Notes under the pieces: generated by a model | Seen by the model: only the letters and a program-made list of their open reading frames with translations | What the model was told of the DNA's origin: nothing | Databases searched by the model: none | NCBI RefSeq assembly: GCF_011947195.1 | Contig: NZ_JAATVY010000004.1 | Span: 186,001 to 250,000, forward strand | DNA: 64,000 nucleotides | From: Planosporangium thailandense | GTDB taxonomy: Bacteria > Actinomycetota > Actinomycetes > Mycobacteriales > Micromonosporaceae | Direction: 5' to 3' | Shown here: piece by piece, positions 21,970-30,444 of the stretch | How the letters are laid out: each line of letters begins with the position of its first letter | How positions within the stretch are numbered: position 1 is the stretch's first letter | Program-made: the position numbers and the translations under genes

Positions 21970-22016
21970 CATGCCCAGCCCGCGACGAACCGGCAGACAA
22001 AGGTGGCGAAGACGAG

Positions 22017-24869
22017 ATGAGCGAGGCAGCCGACACGACGGTGGTGCACGCGGCGGACGGTGCCGGAGACATCCCGCCGTACCGGTACACGGCCGCGATG
22101 GCGAACGAGATCGAGGCTCGGTGGCAGGACTACTGGGCCGAGAACGGCACGTTCCACGCGCCCAACCCGACCGGCCCGCTCGCCGACCCGAGCCACCCCC
22201 GCTTCGGTGCCGAGAAGCTGTACGTGATGGACATGTTCCCGTACCCGTCCGGGTCGGGGCTGCACGTCGGCCACCCGCTGGGCTACATCGGCACCGACTC
22301 CTACACCCGGTACAAGCGGATGACCGGGTACAACGTGCTGCACCCGATGGGCTTCGACGCGTTCGGGCTGCCCGCCGAGCAGTACGCGGTGCAGACCGGC
22401 ACCCACCCGCGCACCACGACCGAGGCCAACGTCGAGCGGTACCGCTCGCAGCTGCGCCGGCTGGGCCTGGCCTACGACGACCGGCGCAGCTTCGCGACCA
22501 CCGACGTCGACTTCTACCGCTGGACCCAGTGGATCTTCCTGCAGATCTTCAACTCCTGGTACGACCCGGCGCAGCGCAAGGCCCGCCCGATCGCCGACCT
22601 GATCGCGTCGTTCGAGGCGGGTTCCCGCCCGACGCCGGACGGCCGGCCGTGGGCGGAGCTGAGCGAGGTGGAGCGCCGCCGGATCATCGACGACCACCGG
22701 CTGGCGTACGTGGCCGAGGCCCCGGTCAACTGGTGCCCCGGCCTGGGCACCGCGCTGGCCGACGCCGAGGTCACCGCCGAGGGGCGCAGCGAGCGGGGCA
22801 ACTTCCCGGTCTTCAAGCGCAACCTGCGGCAGTGGATGATGCGCATCACCGCCTACGGTGACCGGCTGCTGGCGGACCTGGACGGCCTGGACTGGCCGGA
22901 GAAGGTCAAGACCATGCAGCGCAACTGGATCGGCCGGTCGGTCGGCGCGCACGTCGACTTCCCGTTCGCCGGCGGGAACATCCGCGTCTTCACCACCCGG
23001 CCGGACACCCTGTTCGGCGCCACGTACATGGTGCTGGCGCCCGAGCACGCGGCCGTCGACGGCATCGTGCCGGAGACCTGGCCGGACGGCACCCGGCCGG
23101 CCTGGACCGGCGGGCACGCCACCCCGGCCGAGGCGGTCGCCGCCTACCGCCGTTTCGCGGCGTCGAAGTCGGACGTGGAGCGCCAGGCCGACGCCAAGGC
23201 GAAGACCGGCGTCTTCACCGGCGCGTACGCGACCAACCCGGTCAACGGCGCCAAGCTGCCGATCTTCATCGCCGACTACGTGCTGGCCGGCTACGGCACC
23301 GGCGCGATCATGGCGGTGCCCGGCCAGGACGAGCGCGACTGGGAGTTCGCCGAGGTCTTCGACCTGCCGATCATCCGGACGGTGCAGCCGACCGAGGGCT
23401 TCGACGGCAAGGCGTTCACCGGCGACGGTCCAGCCATCAATTCCGACTTCCTGAATGGGCTGGGTGTCACCGAGGCCAAGGCGAAGATCATCGAGTGGCT
23501 GGAGGCGAACGGCCACGGCACCGGCGCGGTCACGTACCGGCTGCGGGACTGGCTGTTCAGCCGGCAGCGGTACTGGGGCGAGCCGTTCCCGATCGTCTAC
23601 GACGAGACCGGCCTGCCGATCGCGCTGCCCGAGTCGATGCTGCCGGTCGAGCTGCCCGAGGTCGACGACTTCTCACCGCGTACGTTCGACCCCGACGACG
23701 CCGACACCGACCCCGAGACCCCGCTGTCGCGGGTGCGCGACTGGGTCGAGGTCACCCTGGACCTGGGCGACGGGCCGAAGAAGTACTGGCGCGAGACCAA
23801 CACCATGCCCCAGTGGGCCGGGTCGTCCTGGTACGAGCTGCGCTACCTGGACCCGAACAACGACAAGGCGCTGGTCGACCCGGAGAACGAGCGGTACTGG
23901 ATGGGCCCGCGCGACGCGAACGACGTCGGCGGTGTCGACCTGTACGTCGGCGGCGTCGAGCACGCCGTGCTGCACCTGCTGTACGCCCGGTTCTGGCACA
24001 AGGTCCTGTACGACCTGGGCTACGTCAGCAGCCGGGAGCCGTTCCGGCAGCTGTTCAACCAGGGCTACATCCAGGCGTACGCCTACACCGACGCCCGGGG
24101 CGTGTACGTGCCCGCCGAGGAGGTCGTCGAGCGCGACGGCCGCTACTTCTGGAACGACCAGGAGGTCAACCGGGAGTACGGCAAGATGGGCAAGTCCCTG
24201 AAGAACGTCGTCACCCCGGACGAGATGTGCGAGCTGTACGGCGCCGACACCTTCCGGGTGTACGAGATGTCGATGGGGCCGCTGGACGTGTCCCGGCCGT
24301 GGGAGACGCGGGCCGTGATCGGCGCGCAGCGGTTCCTGCAGCGGGTGTGGCGGCTGGTCGTCGACGAGCAGACCGGGGCGACCCGCGTCGTCGACACCCC
24401 GACCGACGACGAGACGCGCCGGCTGCTGCACCGGGTGATCGCCGGTGTCCGCGAGGACATGGACGCGATGCGGTTCAATACGGCCGTCGCCAAGCTGATC
24501 GAGCTGACCAACCGGGCGACCACCGTCTCGTCGGACGGCGCTCCGCGGGAGGTCGCGGAGCCGCTGGTGCTGATGATGTCGCCGTTCGCGCCGCACGTCG
24601 CCGAGGAGTTGTGGCACCGGCTGGGCCACGAGGACACGATCGCGTACGCGCCGTTCCCGGAGGCCGACCCCGCCCTTCTGGTGGCTGCGAGCGTCACCTA
24701 CCCGGTGCAGGTCAACGGCAAGGTACGCGGCCGGGTCGAAGTGCCCGCCGACGCTTCGCAGGATGCCGTGCGGGAGGCCGCGCTGGCCGAGGTGGCCGAT
24801 CACCTGGCCGGCCGGGAACCGCGCAAGGTCATCGTCGTGCCCGGCCGGATGGTCAGCGTCGTCGTCTGA
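22017..24869 (+). CDS. leuS: Leucyl-tRNA synthetase
   Basis: Class Ia synthetase of 950 residues charging tRNA-Leu. The HIGH-type motif is in [15 protein letters not shown] (~77-91). The connective editing domain has [19 protein letters not shown] and [19 protein letters not shown]. The KMSKS-type loop reads [11 protein letters not shown] (~722-732). The tail has the usual anticodon-binding features ([13 protein letters not shown]) and ends [13 protein letters not shown]. The ATG at 22017 (SEAADTT...) is preferred although its SD is weak (GAAGACGAG); earlier in-frame starts would lie inside the terminator hairpin. Expression is probably attenuated through the leader at 21881-21969. Confidence 0.96.
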   Translation: MSEAADTTVVHAADGAGDIPPYRYTAAMANEIEARWQDYWAENGTFHAPNPTGPLADPSHPRFGAEKLYVMDMFPYPSGSGLHVGHPLGYIGTDSYTRYKRMTGYNVLHPMGFDAFGLPAEQYAVQTGTHPRTTTEANVERYRSQLRRLGLAYDDRRSFATTDVDFYRWTQWIFLQIFNSWYDPAQRKARPIADLIASFEAGSRPTPDGRPWAELSEVERRRIIDDHRLAYVAEAPVNWCPGLGTALADAEVTAEGRSERGNFPVFKRNLRQWMMRITAYGDRLLADLDGLDWPEKVKTMQRNWIGRSVGAHVDFPFAGGNIRVFTTRPDTLFGATYMVLAPEHAAVDGIVPETWPDGTRPAWTGGHATPAEAVAAYRRFAASKSDVERQADAKAKTGVFTGAYATNPVNGAKLPIFIADYVLAGYGTGAIMAVPGQDERDWEFAEVFDLPIIRTVQPTEGFDGKAFTGDGPAINSDFLNGLGVTEAKAKIIEWLEANGHGTGAVTYRLRDWLFSRQRYWGEPFPIVYDETGLPIALPESMLPVELPEVDDFSPRTFDPDDADTDPETPLSRVRDWVEVTLDLGDGPKKYWRETNTMPQWAGSSWYELRYLDPNNDKALVDPENERYWMGPRDANDVGGVDLYVGGVEHAVLHLLYARFWHKVLYDLGYVSSREPFRQLFNQGYIQAYAYTDARGVYVPAEEVVERDGRYFWNDQEVNREYGKMGKSLKNVVTPDEMCELYGADTFRVYEMSMGPLDVSRPWETRAVIGAQRFLQRVWRLVVDEQTGATRVVDTPTDDETRRLLHRVIAGVREDMDAMRFNTAVAKLIELTNRATTVSSDGAPREVAEPLVLMMSPFAPHVAEELWHRLGHEDTIAYAPFPEADPALLVAASVTYPVQVNGKVRGRVEVPADASQDAVREAALAEVADHLAGREPRKVIVVPGRMVSVVV

Positions 24870-24876
24870 GTACGCC

Positions 24877-24953
24877 CGCGTCGCGGCGCGTCCAAGGTCC
24901 GCGCAGCCCGTAGCGCGTCCAGGCGCGTCGCGGCGCGTCCAAGATCCGCGCAG
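24877..24953. repeat. 30-bp direct repeat after leuS
   Basis: A 30-bp sequence at 24877-24906 (CGCGTCGCGGCGCGTCCAAG then GTCCGCGCAG) recurs at 24924-24953 with a single G-to-A change. The second copy is the left end of the inverted-repeat element that follows, so the first looks like a remnant copy of one element end. Confidence 0.8.
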
Positions 24954-25024
24954 TGTGGCACATATTGCTGCCTCCACGACTGGAATAGCAGCAATGTTTC
25001 ACACACTGCGCGGATCTTGGCGCG
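24934..25024. repeat. Large inverted-repeat element (MITE/REP-like)
   Basis: A perfect 19-bp inverted repeat CCAAGATCCGCGCAGTGTG (24939-24957) / CACACTGCGCGGATCTTGG (25002-25020). It is extended outward by GCGC/GCGC past one bulged base. An inner stem ATTGCTG (24964-24970) / CAGCAAT (24989-24995) closes on an 18-nt loop. Total span is about 90 bp with no coding frame and a lower GC core than its surroundings. It could fold as a long hairpin in RNA or DNA, act as the leuS terminator, or be a small non-autonomous mobile repeat. Confidence 0.75.
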
Positions 25025-25063
25025 GGACGACGGAATGTCGGACCCCTGTGGCACTGTCGCGCC

Positions 25064-25627
25064 ATGACTGAGAATCCATTCTCACAGTTCGATCGGTCGA
25101 CCGCCGTCGCTGAGCAGGTCATCGGCGCGATCCGGCGGGACCAGTTCGACGATCCGACGCCCTGCACCGACTGGTCGGTGCGGCAGCTCATCAACCACCT
25201 GGTGACCGCCAACCTGACCTTCGTCAGCATCCTCACCGGCGGCCCGCGTCCCGACCCGGAACGCGATCACCTCGGCGGCGACCCGCTCGCCGCGTTCCGC
25301 GCCGCCACCCTCGAGGCACGAGCGGCGTTCGTGGTCGAGGGGGCGCTCGACCGCACGTATCCGACGCCGTTCGGTCAGCGGCCGGGCCCCCTACTGCTCA
25401 CCATGCGGGTGGTCGACACGACGGTGCACGCGTGGGACCTGGCGAAGGCGACGGGGCAGTCCACCGACCTGGACCCTGAGCTGGCCGAGGTCGCGCTCAG
25501 CGCGCTACGGGCCGCCCTGCCGGCGGACCGGAGTGGCGGCACGCCGTTCGGCCCCGAGCAGCCGGCCCCTGCTGGTGCGACCGCGGCCGACCGGCTCGCC
25601 GCGTTCGCGGGACGCGCCGTCGGATAG
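25064..25627 (+). CDS. TIGR03086-family (mycothiol maleylpyruvate isomerase-like) protein
   Basis: A 187-residue protein of the DinB/MDMPI superfamily. It carries PTPCTDWSVRQLINHLV near residue 35-50, where the His of the NH motif is a metal ligand in relatives, and TVHAWDLAKATGQ around residue 125, with the second His. Such proteins are four-helix bundles; some use mycothiol as cofactor, but most, like this one, have no assigned substrate. The ATG is 6 nt after a CACTGT hexamer with no SD, fitting a leaderless mRNA. It is flanked by the inverted-repeat element and by convergent gatD. Confidence 0.82.
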   Translation: MTENPFSQFDRSTAVAEQVIGAIRRDQFDDPTPCTDWSVRQLINHLVTANLTFVSILTGGPRPDPERDHLGGDPLAAFRAATLEARAAFVVEGALDRTYPTPFGQRPGPLLLTMRVVDTTVHAWDLAKATGQSTDLDPELAEVALSALRAALPADRSGGTPFGPEQPAPAGATAADRLAAFAGRAVG

Positions 25628-25636
25628 GACCGATCA

Positions 25637-26350
25637 TCAAGAAGGGGTGACCGCGCTCAGGCGCTCCTTGCGCAGCCGCTCCGGCCAGGTGTTGTCGACC
25701 GGAGCGAGCGCGCCGCCGACCGCCCACTGCAGCAGCAGGTCGGCCAGGGCGGGGTTGCGGGCGAGCGCCGGGCCGTGCGAGTACGTGCCGAGGATCCGGC
25801 CGCGCCATGCGCCCTCGGTCGTGCCGTCGTTGCCGATGCCTGCGGTGACCCGGGCGAGCGGGTGGGCCTCCGGGCCGAGGTGGGTGCGGCCGCCGTGGTT
25901 TTCGAAGCCGGTGAGGGGCGGCAGGCCCAGTCGGGCGTCGATGTCGCCGGCCAGCTCGCCGACGGCACGGCTCGGACCGCGGTCCGAGTGCAGGTCCAGC
26001 AGCCCGAGCCCGCTGTACTGAGTGCCCTTGGCGTAGAAGGACCGGCCGAGGAGCTGGTAGCCGGCGCAGACGGCGAAGACGACGGCGCCGCGGTTGGCGG
26101 CCCGGTGCAGGCCGCCGTCGGCGATCAACCGCTGGGCCGCGAGTGACTGCGGCCCGTCCTCCCCGCCGCCGAGCAGGTAGATGTCGCCGTCGGCGGGCAG
26201 CGGCCGGTCGGAGCGGACCTCGACGCACTCGACCGGCAGGCCCCGCAGGGCCGCCCGGTGCTCGAGGATCAGCAGGTTGCCCCGGTCACCGTACGTGGAC
26301 AGCAGATCCGGGTAGACCCAGACCAGGCGCAGGTGGGACTCAGTTGACAC
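25637..26350 (-). CDS. gatD: Lipid II isoglutaminyl synthase, glutamine amidotransferase subunit GatD
   Basis: A 237-residue class I glutaminase. The nucleophile Cys is in VVFAVCAGYQLLG (~94), and the His is in LGTYSHGPALARN. An N-terminal segment LVWVYPDLLSTYGDRGNLL is typical of GatD/CobQ-like subunits. It releases ammonia from glutamine for MurT, which amidates the alpha-carboxyl of D-iGlu in lipid II. The GTG start lies inside murT, overlapping its end by 11 nt, so the pair is translationally coupled, as is usual for the MurT/GatD complex. It ends 9 bp from the convergent TIGR03086 gene. Confidence 0.94.
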   Translation of the reverse strand: MSTESHLRLVWVYPDLLSTYGDRGNLLILEHRAALRGLPVECVEVRSDRPLPADGDIYLLGGGEDGPQSLAAQRLIADGGLHRAANRGAVVFAVCAGYQLLGRSFYAKGTQYSGLGLLDLHSDRGPSRAVGELAGDIDARLGLPPLTGFENHGGRTHLGPEAHPLARVTAGIGNDGTTEGAWRGRILGTYSHGPALARNPALADLLLQWAVGGALAPVDNTWPERLRKERLSAVTPS

Positions 26351-27572
26351 GATCGAGCTCCGCTCGGATGTCCTGGAACGCGGTGTAGTTGGCGATGACT
26401 TCCAGCCGTCCGGGCGGCACCGCGGCCGCCGCCTGACGGAACGACGGGACGTGCTCGAACGGGATGCCGTTGACGGTCAGGCGGACGGCGAGGTCCATGG
26501 CCCGGTCGCCGGAGATCAGCACGCGACGGCCGCGCAGCGGCGAGAAGTCCACGTCGTACAGCCACGACGTGTCGAGGCCGTCGGGGTCGCGGGCGTTGAT
26601 GGACAGCAGGGTGGGCACGTCGTCGGCCATGTCGAAGGCCTCCAGCCAGCCGGCCGGGTTCTTGGCCAGCAGCAGCCGGATCAGACGGCCGTCGCGCTCC
26701 ACCATGGCGTACCGGCCGGCGACCGACTTCACCTCGGCCAGCCGGGGCAGGGCGTCCGCCACCCGTACGCCGAAGTGGGCCGCGACGGCGAGCGCGGTCG
26801 CCGCGTTGGCCCGGTTGACCCGGCCCGGCAGTTGCAGCTTGACCTCGTGGTACATCCCGGTCGGGTCCACCACGCCCTCGCGCTGGATCGTCCACTCCGG
26901 AACCGGCCGGTGCAGCGCGCAGCCGGTGCACCGCCAGACCTCTCCGATGCGTTCGATGGGGGAGCCGCACTCGGGGCACACCCACGAGTCGTCGTGCCAG
27001 CGCTGGCCGGCGGCGACCCAGGTGACGTGCTCGGCGGCCTGTGCCGCCCAGGTGACCATCGGGTCGTCGGCGTTGGCGACCACCTGAACGTCACGTGAGG
27101 CGAGGGTCTCGCGCCACAGCGCCGCCATCATGGCGACCTCTTTGGCCCGGTCGAGCTGGTCGCGGCTCAGGTTGAGCAGGGCCACCACGCGCGGCCGGGT
27201 CGCGTCCAGGACCTGGGGCAGGTAGTGCTCGTCGGTCTCGAGCACGGCGTACGGTGTCGGCCCGGCCTTGGCGAGCGCCGACGTGTGTCCCGTGGGCATG
27301 TTGGCGCCCAGGGCGTTCGAGGCGACGTCGCCGAGCACGCTCATCGCGGCGGTGGTGAGCCTTGTCGTCGTGGTCTTTCCGTTGGTGCCGGAGATCAGCA
27401 CGATGTGGCGGCCGGCGGCCAGCTCGGAGAGCAGGTTCGGGTCGATCATGAGCCCGATCCGCCCGCCGATGACCGAACCGTCGCCGCGTCCGGTGACTCT
27501 CGACAGTGCGGCGGCGCTGCGCGTCGCCGACGTGGCGAGCTTGGCCCGCAGCGGCAGCTTCTTCGTCGTCAT
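26340..27572 (-). CDS. murT: Lipid II isoglutaminyl synthase, Mur ligase-like subunit MurT
   Basis: A 410-residue Mur-ligase-family protein. The ATP-binding motif is [15 protein letters not shown] (~58-72), followed by LLNLSRDQLDR. A four-cysteine zinc-ribbon insertion (CPECG...CTGC, ~203-223) is characteristic of MurT. The C-terminal DUF1727 part includes YAMVERDGRLIRLLLAKNPAGW. With GatD it amidates the D-glutamate of lipid II, needed for efficient cross-linking in many actinobacteria. It diverges from mraZ across a 478-bp region. A minus-strand -10 candidate TAGGGT (27625-27620) would give a leader of about 40 nt carrying an 18-bp tandem repeat. Confidence 0.95.
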   Translation of the reverse strand: MTTKKLPLRAKLATSATRSAAALSRVTGRGDGSVIGGRIGLMIDPNLLSELAAGRHIVLISGTNGKTTTTRLTTAAMSVLGDVASNALGANMPTGHTSALAKAGPTPYAVLETDEHYLPQVLDATRPRVVALLNLSRDQLDRAKEVAMMAALWRETLASRDVQVVANADDPMVTWAAQAAEHVTWVAAGQRWHDDSWVCPECGSPIERIGEVWRCTGCALHRPVPEWTIQREGVVDPTGMYHEVKLQLPGRVNRANAATALAVAAHFGVRVADALPRLAEVKSVAGRYAMVERDGRLIRLLLAKNPAGWLEAFDMADDVPTLLSINARDPDGLDTSWLYDVDFSPLRGRRVLISGDRAMDLAVRLTVNGIPFEHVPSFRQAAAAVPPGRLEVIANYTAFQDIRAELDRVN

Positions 27573-27582
27573 CTCGCTCTCA

Positions 27583-27617
27583 CGGGGTCGGCGATACGGC
27601 CGGGGTCGGCGATACGG
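27583..27617. repeat. 17-bp tandem repeat in the murT leader
   Basis: CGGGGTCGGCGATACGG at 27583-27599 and again at 27601-27617, period 18. It lies between the predicted murT transcription start and start codon, so it could be an operator or RNA element. Confidence 0.8.
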
Positions 27618-27692
27618 CGACCCTATCGTCCGTCCCGGCGGTGCGCCGTGCCGGGAGCCGGTGACGTGACGTCACCATCGCGTGTCGTACTC

Positions 27693-27716
27693 CGCCCGGC
27701 CGCCCGGCCGCCCGGC
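27693..27716. repeat. 8-bp triplication
   Basis: CGCCCGGC three times in a row. Probably a slippage product; no function seen. Confidence 0.75.
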
Positions 27717-27945
27717 CGAGCCGAACCGCTCCACCTTCCTCCACCGTGCCCGCCGAACGGTGGCGGATCGGCGACACGCCAAGGATCAAAGGAACAAAAT
27801 ACTCTTATCGGTCGACCCATCACGGCACGATCGTGTCGGATTGGCGACCGGGTAGCTGATCTCGCGTGGTGCGCTCCACTCCGCCCCACCCTCCCTGAGC
27901 AGGCATTTTGCCGGGTCGGGTGCCACCATTCGCCGCGTTTTCACG

Positions 27946-27973
27946 TTGACGGTGGAGGGAAGTGGAGTAGAGT
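27946..27973 (+). promoter_or_regulatory. Promoter of mraZ and the dcw cluster
   Basis: TTGACG (27946-27951) and TAGAGT (27968-27973) with 16-nt spacing, giving a leader of about 70 nt before mraZ. The operator boxes lie between and over these elements. Confidence 0.7.
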
Positions 27974-27977
27974 GGGG
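27952..27977 (+). promoter_or_regulatory. MraZ operator: three GTGGRG boxes at exact 10-bp spacing
   Basis: GTGGAG at 27952, GTGGAG at 27962 and GTGGGG at 27972. MraZ is known to bind direct repeats of this kind (TGG-containing, one helical turn apart) ahead of its own gene. The boxes overlap the spacer and -10 of the promoter, which fits autorepression. Confidence 0.8.
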
Positions 27978-28050
27978 CACATTGGCGGAGCCGGGGGGCT
28001 CGGCCGGCCCCGGGGGGAAACCGCGGAGCGCGGGAGGGGGTGGAGGTCGT

Positions 28051-28482
28051 TTGTTTCTCGGCACCCACACTCCTCGCCTGGACGAAAAGGGCCGGTTGAT
28101 CCTGCCGGCGAAGTTTCGGGATGAGTTGGCGGGAGGTGTCGTGATCACTAAAGGGCAGGAGCGGTGCCTTTACGTGTTTCCCGTCGCCGAGTTCGCCCGC
28201 ATCGCCGACCAGCTGCGCGAGCAGCCGATGACGCACAAGGCCGCCCGGGCCTACAGCCGGGTGTTCTTCGCCAGCGCTCACGACGAGGTGCCCGACAAGC
28301 AGGGCCGGGTAACCATCCCGGCGCACCTGCGGGAGTACGCCGGGCTCGACCGCGAACTCGTCGTGATCGGCGCGAGCACCAGGGTGGAGATCTGGGACCG
28401 GCAAGCCTGGGACACCTACCTCGCCGAGAGCGAGGAGGACTTCGCCGGCATCGAAGAGGGGGTGTTGCCCGGCGGGCTGTGA
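28051..28482 (+). CDS. mraZ: Transcriptional regulator MraZ
   Basis: A 143-residue protein, the usual family length, made of two swapped-hairpin AbrB-like DNA-binding repeats. The first is [21 protein letters not shown] (residues 2-22); the second is [17 protein letters not shown] (~79-95). It represses its own promoter, the first of the division and cell-wall cluster. The TTG at 28051 is chosen because it gives the canonical start (M)FLGTH and has a strong SD (GGGAGGGGGTGGAGG). An in-frame start further upstream would add a Gly-rich segment unlike any MraZ and would overlap the operator. The gene is separated from rsmH by 213 bp. Confidence 0.95.
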   Translation: MFLGTHTPRLDEKGRLILPAKFRDELAGGVVITKGQERCLYVFPVAEFARIADQLREQPMTHKAARAYSRVFFASAHDEVPDKQGRVTIPAHLREYAGLDRELVVIGASTRVEIWDRQAWDTYLAESEEDFAGIEEGVLPGGL

Positions 28483-28639
28483 CCGACATCAGCAGTCCAT
28501 AAGGGACATACACTCCGCACCGGTCGGGGCGTATCTCCAGATCTCCAGCCGCGAGTGCTCCTGGCTCTACTTCCCCAGTGCCAGGCGGACGAGCGGATGG
28601 GGATCTGGGGGTACGTCGGACCGGTCCGCGGGACTACCG

Positions 28640-28676
28640 CAGGTCTGATGGCGACCGCGAATCGCCATCAGACCTG
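28640..28676 (+). terminator. 15-bp perfect hairpin between mraZ and rsmH
   Basis: CAGGTCTGATGGCGA (28640-28654) / TCGCCATCAGACCTG (28662-28676) with a 7-nt loop. There is no U-tract; the rsmH SD (CGAGGGGGT) begins 10 nt later. It may be a partial terminator, an RNase processing site or a structure controlling rsmH translation. Confidence 0.7.
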
Positions 28677-28695
28677 AGGTTACGAGGGGGTCGAA

Positions 28696-29826
28696 ATGGG
28701 GGAGCGGGGCATCCACGTACCCGTACTGCTCGAGCGGTGTCTCGAGCTGCTCTCCCCAGCCCTCAGCCGGCCGGGTGCGGTGCATGTCGATGCGACGCTC
28801 GGGCTCGGCGGTCACGCGGAAGCGGTACTTGAGGCCCATCCGCACGTCACGCTGGTCGGCCTGGACCGCGACCCCCAGGCTCTCGAGCTGGCGGGGCGGC
28901 GGCTCGAGAGGTTCGCCGGTCGTACGCGTCTCGTGCACGCCGTCTACGACGAGCTGCCCGAGGTGCTGGAGCGGCTGTCGATCGAGCGGGTGGACGGGAT
29001 CCTCTTCGACCTCGGCGTCTCCTCGTTGCAGCTCGACGAGGCGGCCCGGGGATTCGCGTACGCGCAGGACGCCCCCCTGGACATGCGCATGGACCAGAGC
29101 CGGGGACTCACGGCCGAAGAGGTCGTCAACACGTACAGCGCCGGCGAGCTGACCCGGATTCTTCGGGTATATGGCGAAGAGAGATTTGCGTCACGGATTG
29201 CGGCGGCCATCGTTAGGGAACGGGCGAAGGCGCCACTCACGTCTTCGGCGCGACTGGCCGAGCTGGTCCGGGACGCCATCCCGGCGCCGGCGCGGCGGAC
29301 CGGTGGACATCCTGCGAAGCGCACGTTCCAGGCGCTGCGCATCGAGGTCAACCAGGAGCTGGCGGCGCTCGAACGGGCTCTGCCGGCCGCGCTCGACGCG
29401 CTCGCTCCCGGCGGCCGGGTGGTGGTGATGTCCTACCACTCGCTGGAGGACCGGTTGGTGAAGCGGGAGCTGACGGCGCGTAGCAGGTCGACCGCGCCGG
29501 TCGACCTGCCGATCGAACTACCGGGTACGGAGCCGACCTTCCGGCTCCTGACCCGGGGAGCACAGCCGCCGGACGAGGCGGAGGTGGAGGCGAATCCGCG
29601 CGCGGCTTCGGTGAAGCTGCGCGCGGCGGAGAAGGTGGACCCGGCCGCGCCGGGACCGCCGCAGTACGAAGCAGGGGCTGGACCACGGGGGAAGGGCGGA
29701 GGTCGGCGGCCGGGGCGGGAACCCCGGCCGCCGCGCCGGCCGACGGCAATGCATCAGCCCGGTACGCCGACCGCGAATCGGCGCGCCGGGGAACGGAACG
29801 GACGGTCCGCATCGGATCAGGACTGA
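28696..29826 (+). CDS. rsmH: 16S rRNA (cytosine1402-N4)-methyltransferase RsmH
   Basis: SAM-dependent methyltransferase (MraW) of 376 residues that modifies C1402 of 16S rRNA. It begins [13 protein letters not shown]; motif I is [16 protein letters not shown]. The later motifs are [39 protein letters not shown] and [14 protein letters not shown]. The core ends near residue 310. The last ~60 residues are a Gly/Pro/Arg-rich, presumably disordered basic tail not needed by the family. The ATG has the SD GAGGGGGT. It is followed after 48 nt by the ftsL-like gene. Confidence 0.95.
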   Translation: MGERGIHVPVLLERCLELLSPALSRPGAVHVDATLGLGGHAEAVLEAHPHVTLVGLDRDPQALELAGRRLERFAGRTRLVHAVYDELPEVLERLSIERVDGILFDLGVSSLQLDEAARGFAYAQDAPLDMRMDQSRGLTAEEVVNTYSAGELTRILRVYGEERFASRIAAAIVRERAKAPLTSSARLAELVRDAIPAPARRTGGHPAKRTFQALRIEVNQELAALERALPAALDALAPGGRVVVMSYHSLEDRLVKRELTARSRSTAPVDLPIELPGTEPTFRLLTRGAQPPDEAEVEANPRAASVKLRAAEKVDPAAPGPPQYEAGAGPRGKGGGRRPGREPRPPRRPTAMHQPGTPTANRRAGERNGRSASDQD

Positions 29827-29874
29827 GGACCGTCCATTTACGCAACCAAAAGTTGCGAAAAGGGGTGAAACTGT

Positions 29875-30441
29875 ATGACGACAGCACTGCCGTACCGGCG
29901 GCAGCAGGTTACACCGCGGTCGGGGGGCCGGATCGCGGGGGATCGGCGTGCGGCCATGGAGCGGGAGTACGGCAGCGGAGCGCCGCTGACGGTCGGTAAC
30001 ACGGCGCTGGCGCCGGAGCCGGACAGCGGGGCGACCGCGAACCGCCCCACGATTCCGCGCCTCCGGGTGGCGCCGCCCGCGCCGGTCAGCGCGCCGAAGG
30101 CGCCCTTCGTGGCCGGCGTTCTGGCGGTCGTGATCGCGGGCGTCGTGGGCATCCTCGTACTCAACACGAAGATCAACGAGAATGCGTTCCGGCTGGAGGC
30201 GCTCCAGCAGCAGCAGGGCAAGCTCGACCGGACCGAGGCGCAGCTGACCCAGGATCTCGCCGACAAGGAGTCGCCGACCAGCCTAGCGGCGGCCGCCCGG
30301 CGGCTCGGCCTGGTGCCCGCCGGTAGCCCGGCGTTCATCACGCTGCCCGATGGCAAGGTCCTGACCGTGCCGCAGCCCGCCTCGGGGCAGCAGAGCACCT
30401 CGGCGACGCACAACGGCGCAGCCGGCCAGACCCGGCGGTAA
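29875..30441 (+). CDS. FtsL-like septum protein
   Basis: A 188-residue bitopic membrane protein between rsmH and ftsI, the position of ftsL. The N-terminal ~75 residues are polar and cytoplasmic. One membrane helix follows at about 76-95 (FVAGVLAVVIAGVVGILVL), then a short coiled coil with heptads (NENAFRLEALQQQQGKL). Next is a conserved-looking turn (SPTSLAAAARRLGLVPAG) resembling the FtsL/DivIC family. FtsL bridges FtsQ, FtsB and FtsW-FtsI in the divisome. The assignment rests on topology and position because the family is very divergent. The SD AAAGGGGTG precedes the ATG. Four codons or fewer separate it from ftsI. Confidence 0.8.
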   Translation: MTTALPYRRQQVTPRSGGRIAGDRRAAMEREYGSGAPLTVGNTALAPEPDSGATANRPTIPRLRVAPPAPVSAPKAPFVAGVLAVVIAGVVGILVLNTKINENAFRLEALQQQQGKLDRTEAQLTQDLADKESPTSLAAAARRLGLVPAGSPAFITLPDGKVLTVPQPASGQQSTSATHNGAAGQTRR

Positions 30442-30444
30442 CCC

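Larger units (their letters stand above)
27573..28050. other. murT/mraZ divergent intergenic region
   Basis: 478 bp without a credible gene. It holds the murT -10 (27625-27620, minus strand) and tandem repeats at 27583-27617. The palindrome GTGACGTCAC is at 27666-27675 and an 8-bp triplication at 27693-27716. A short AT-richer stretch lies near 27785-27815. The mraZ promoter with its operator boxes is at 27946-27977. I see nothing else definable in it. Confidence 0.8.

Noticed and set aside
27693-27716. 8-bp triplication considered as a CRISPR-like or iteron array
   Set aside because: Units are contiguous with no spacers and only three copies; this fits replication slippage.
27785-27945. AT-richer patch before mraZ considered as a tRNA, small RNA or origin
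   Set aside because: No cloverleaf, no DnaA-box cluster and no stable hairpin with a U-tract; only isolated short AT runs.
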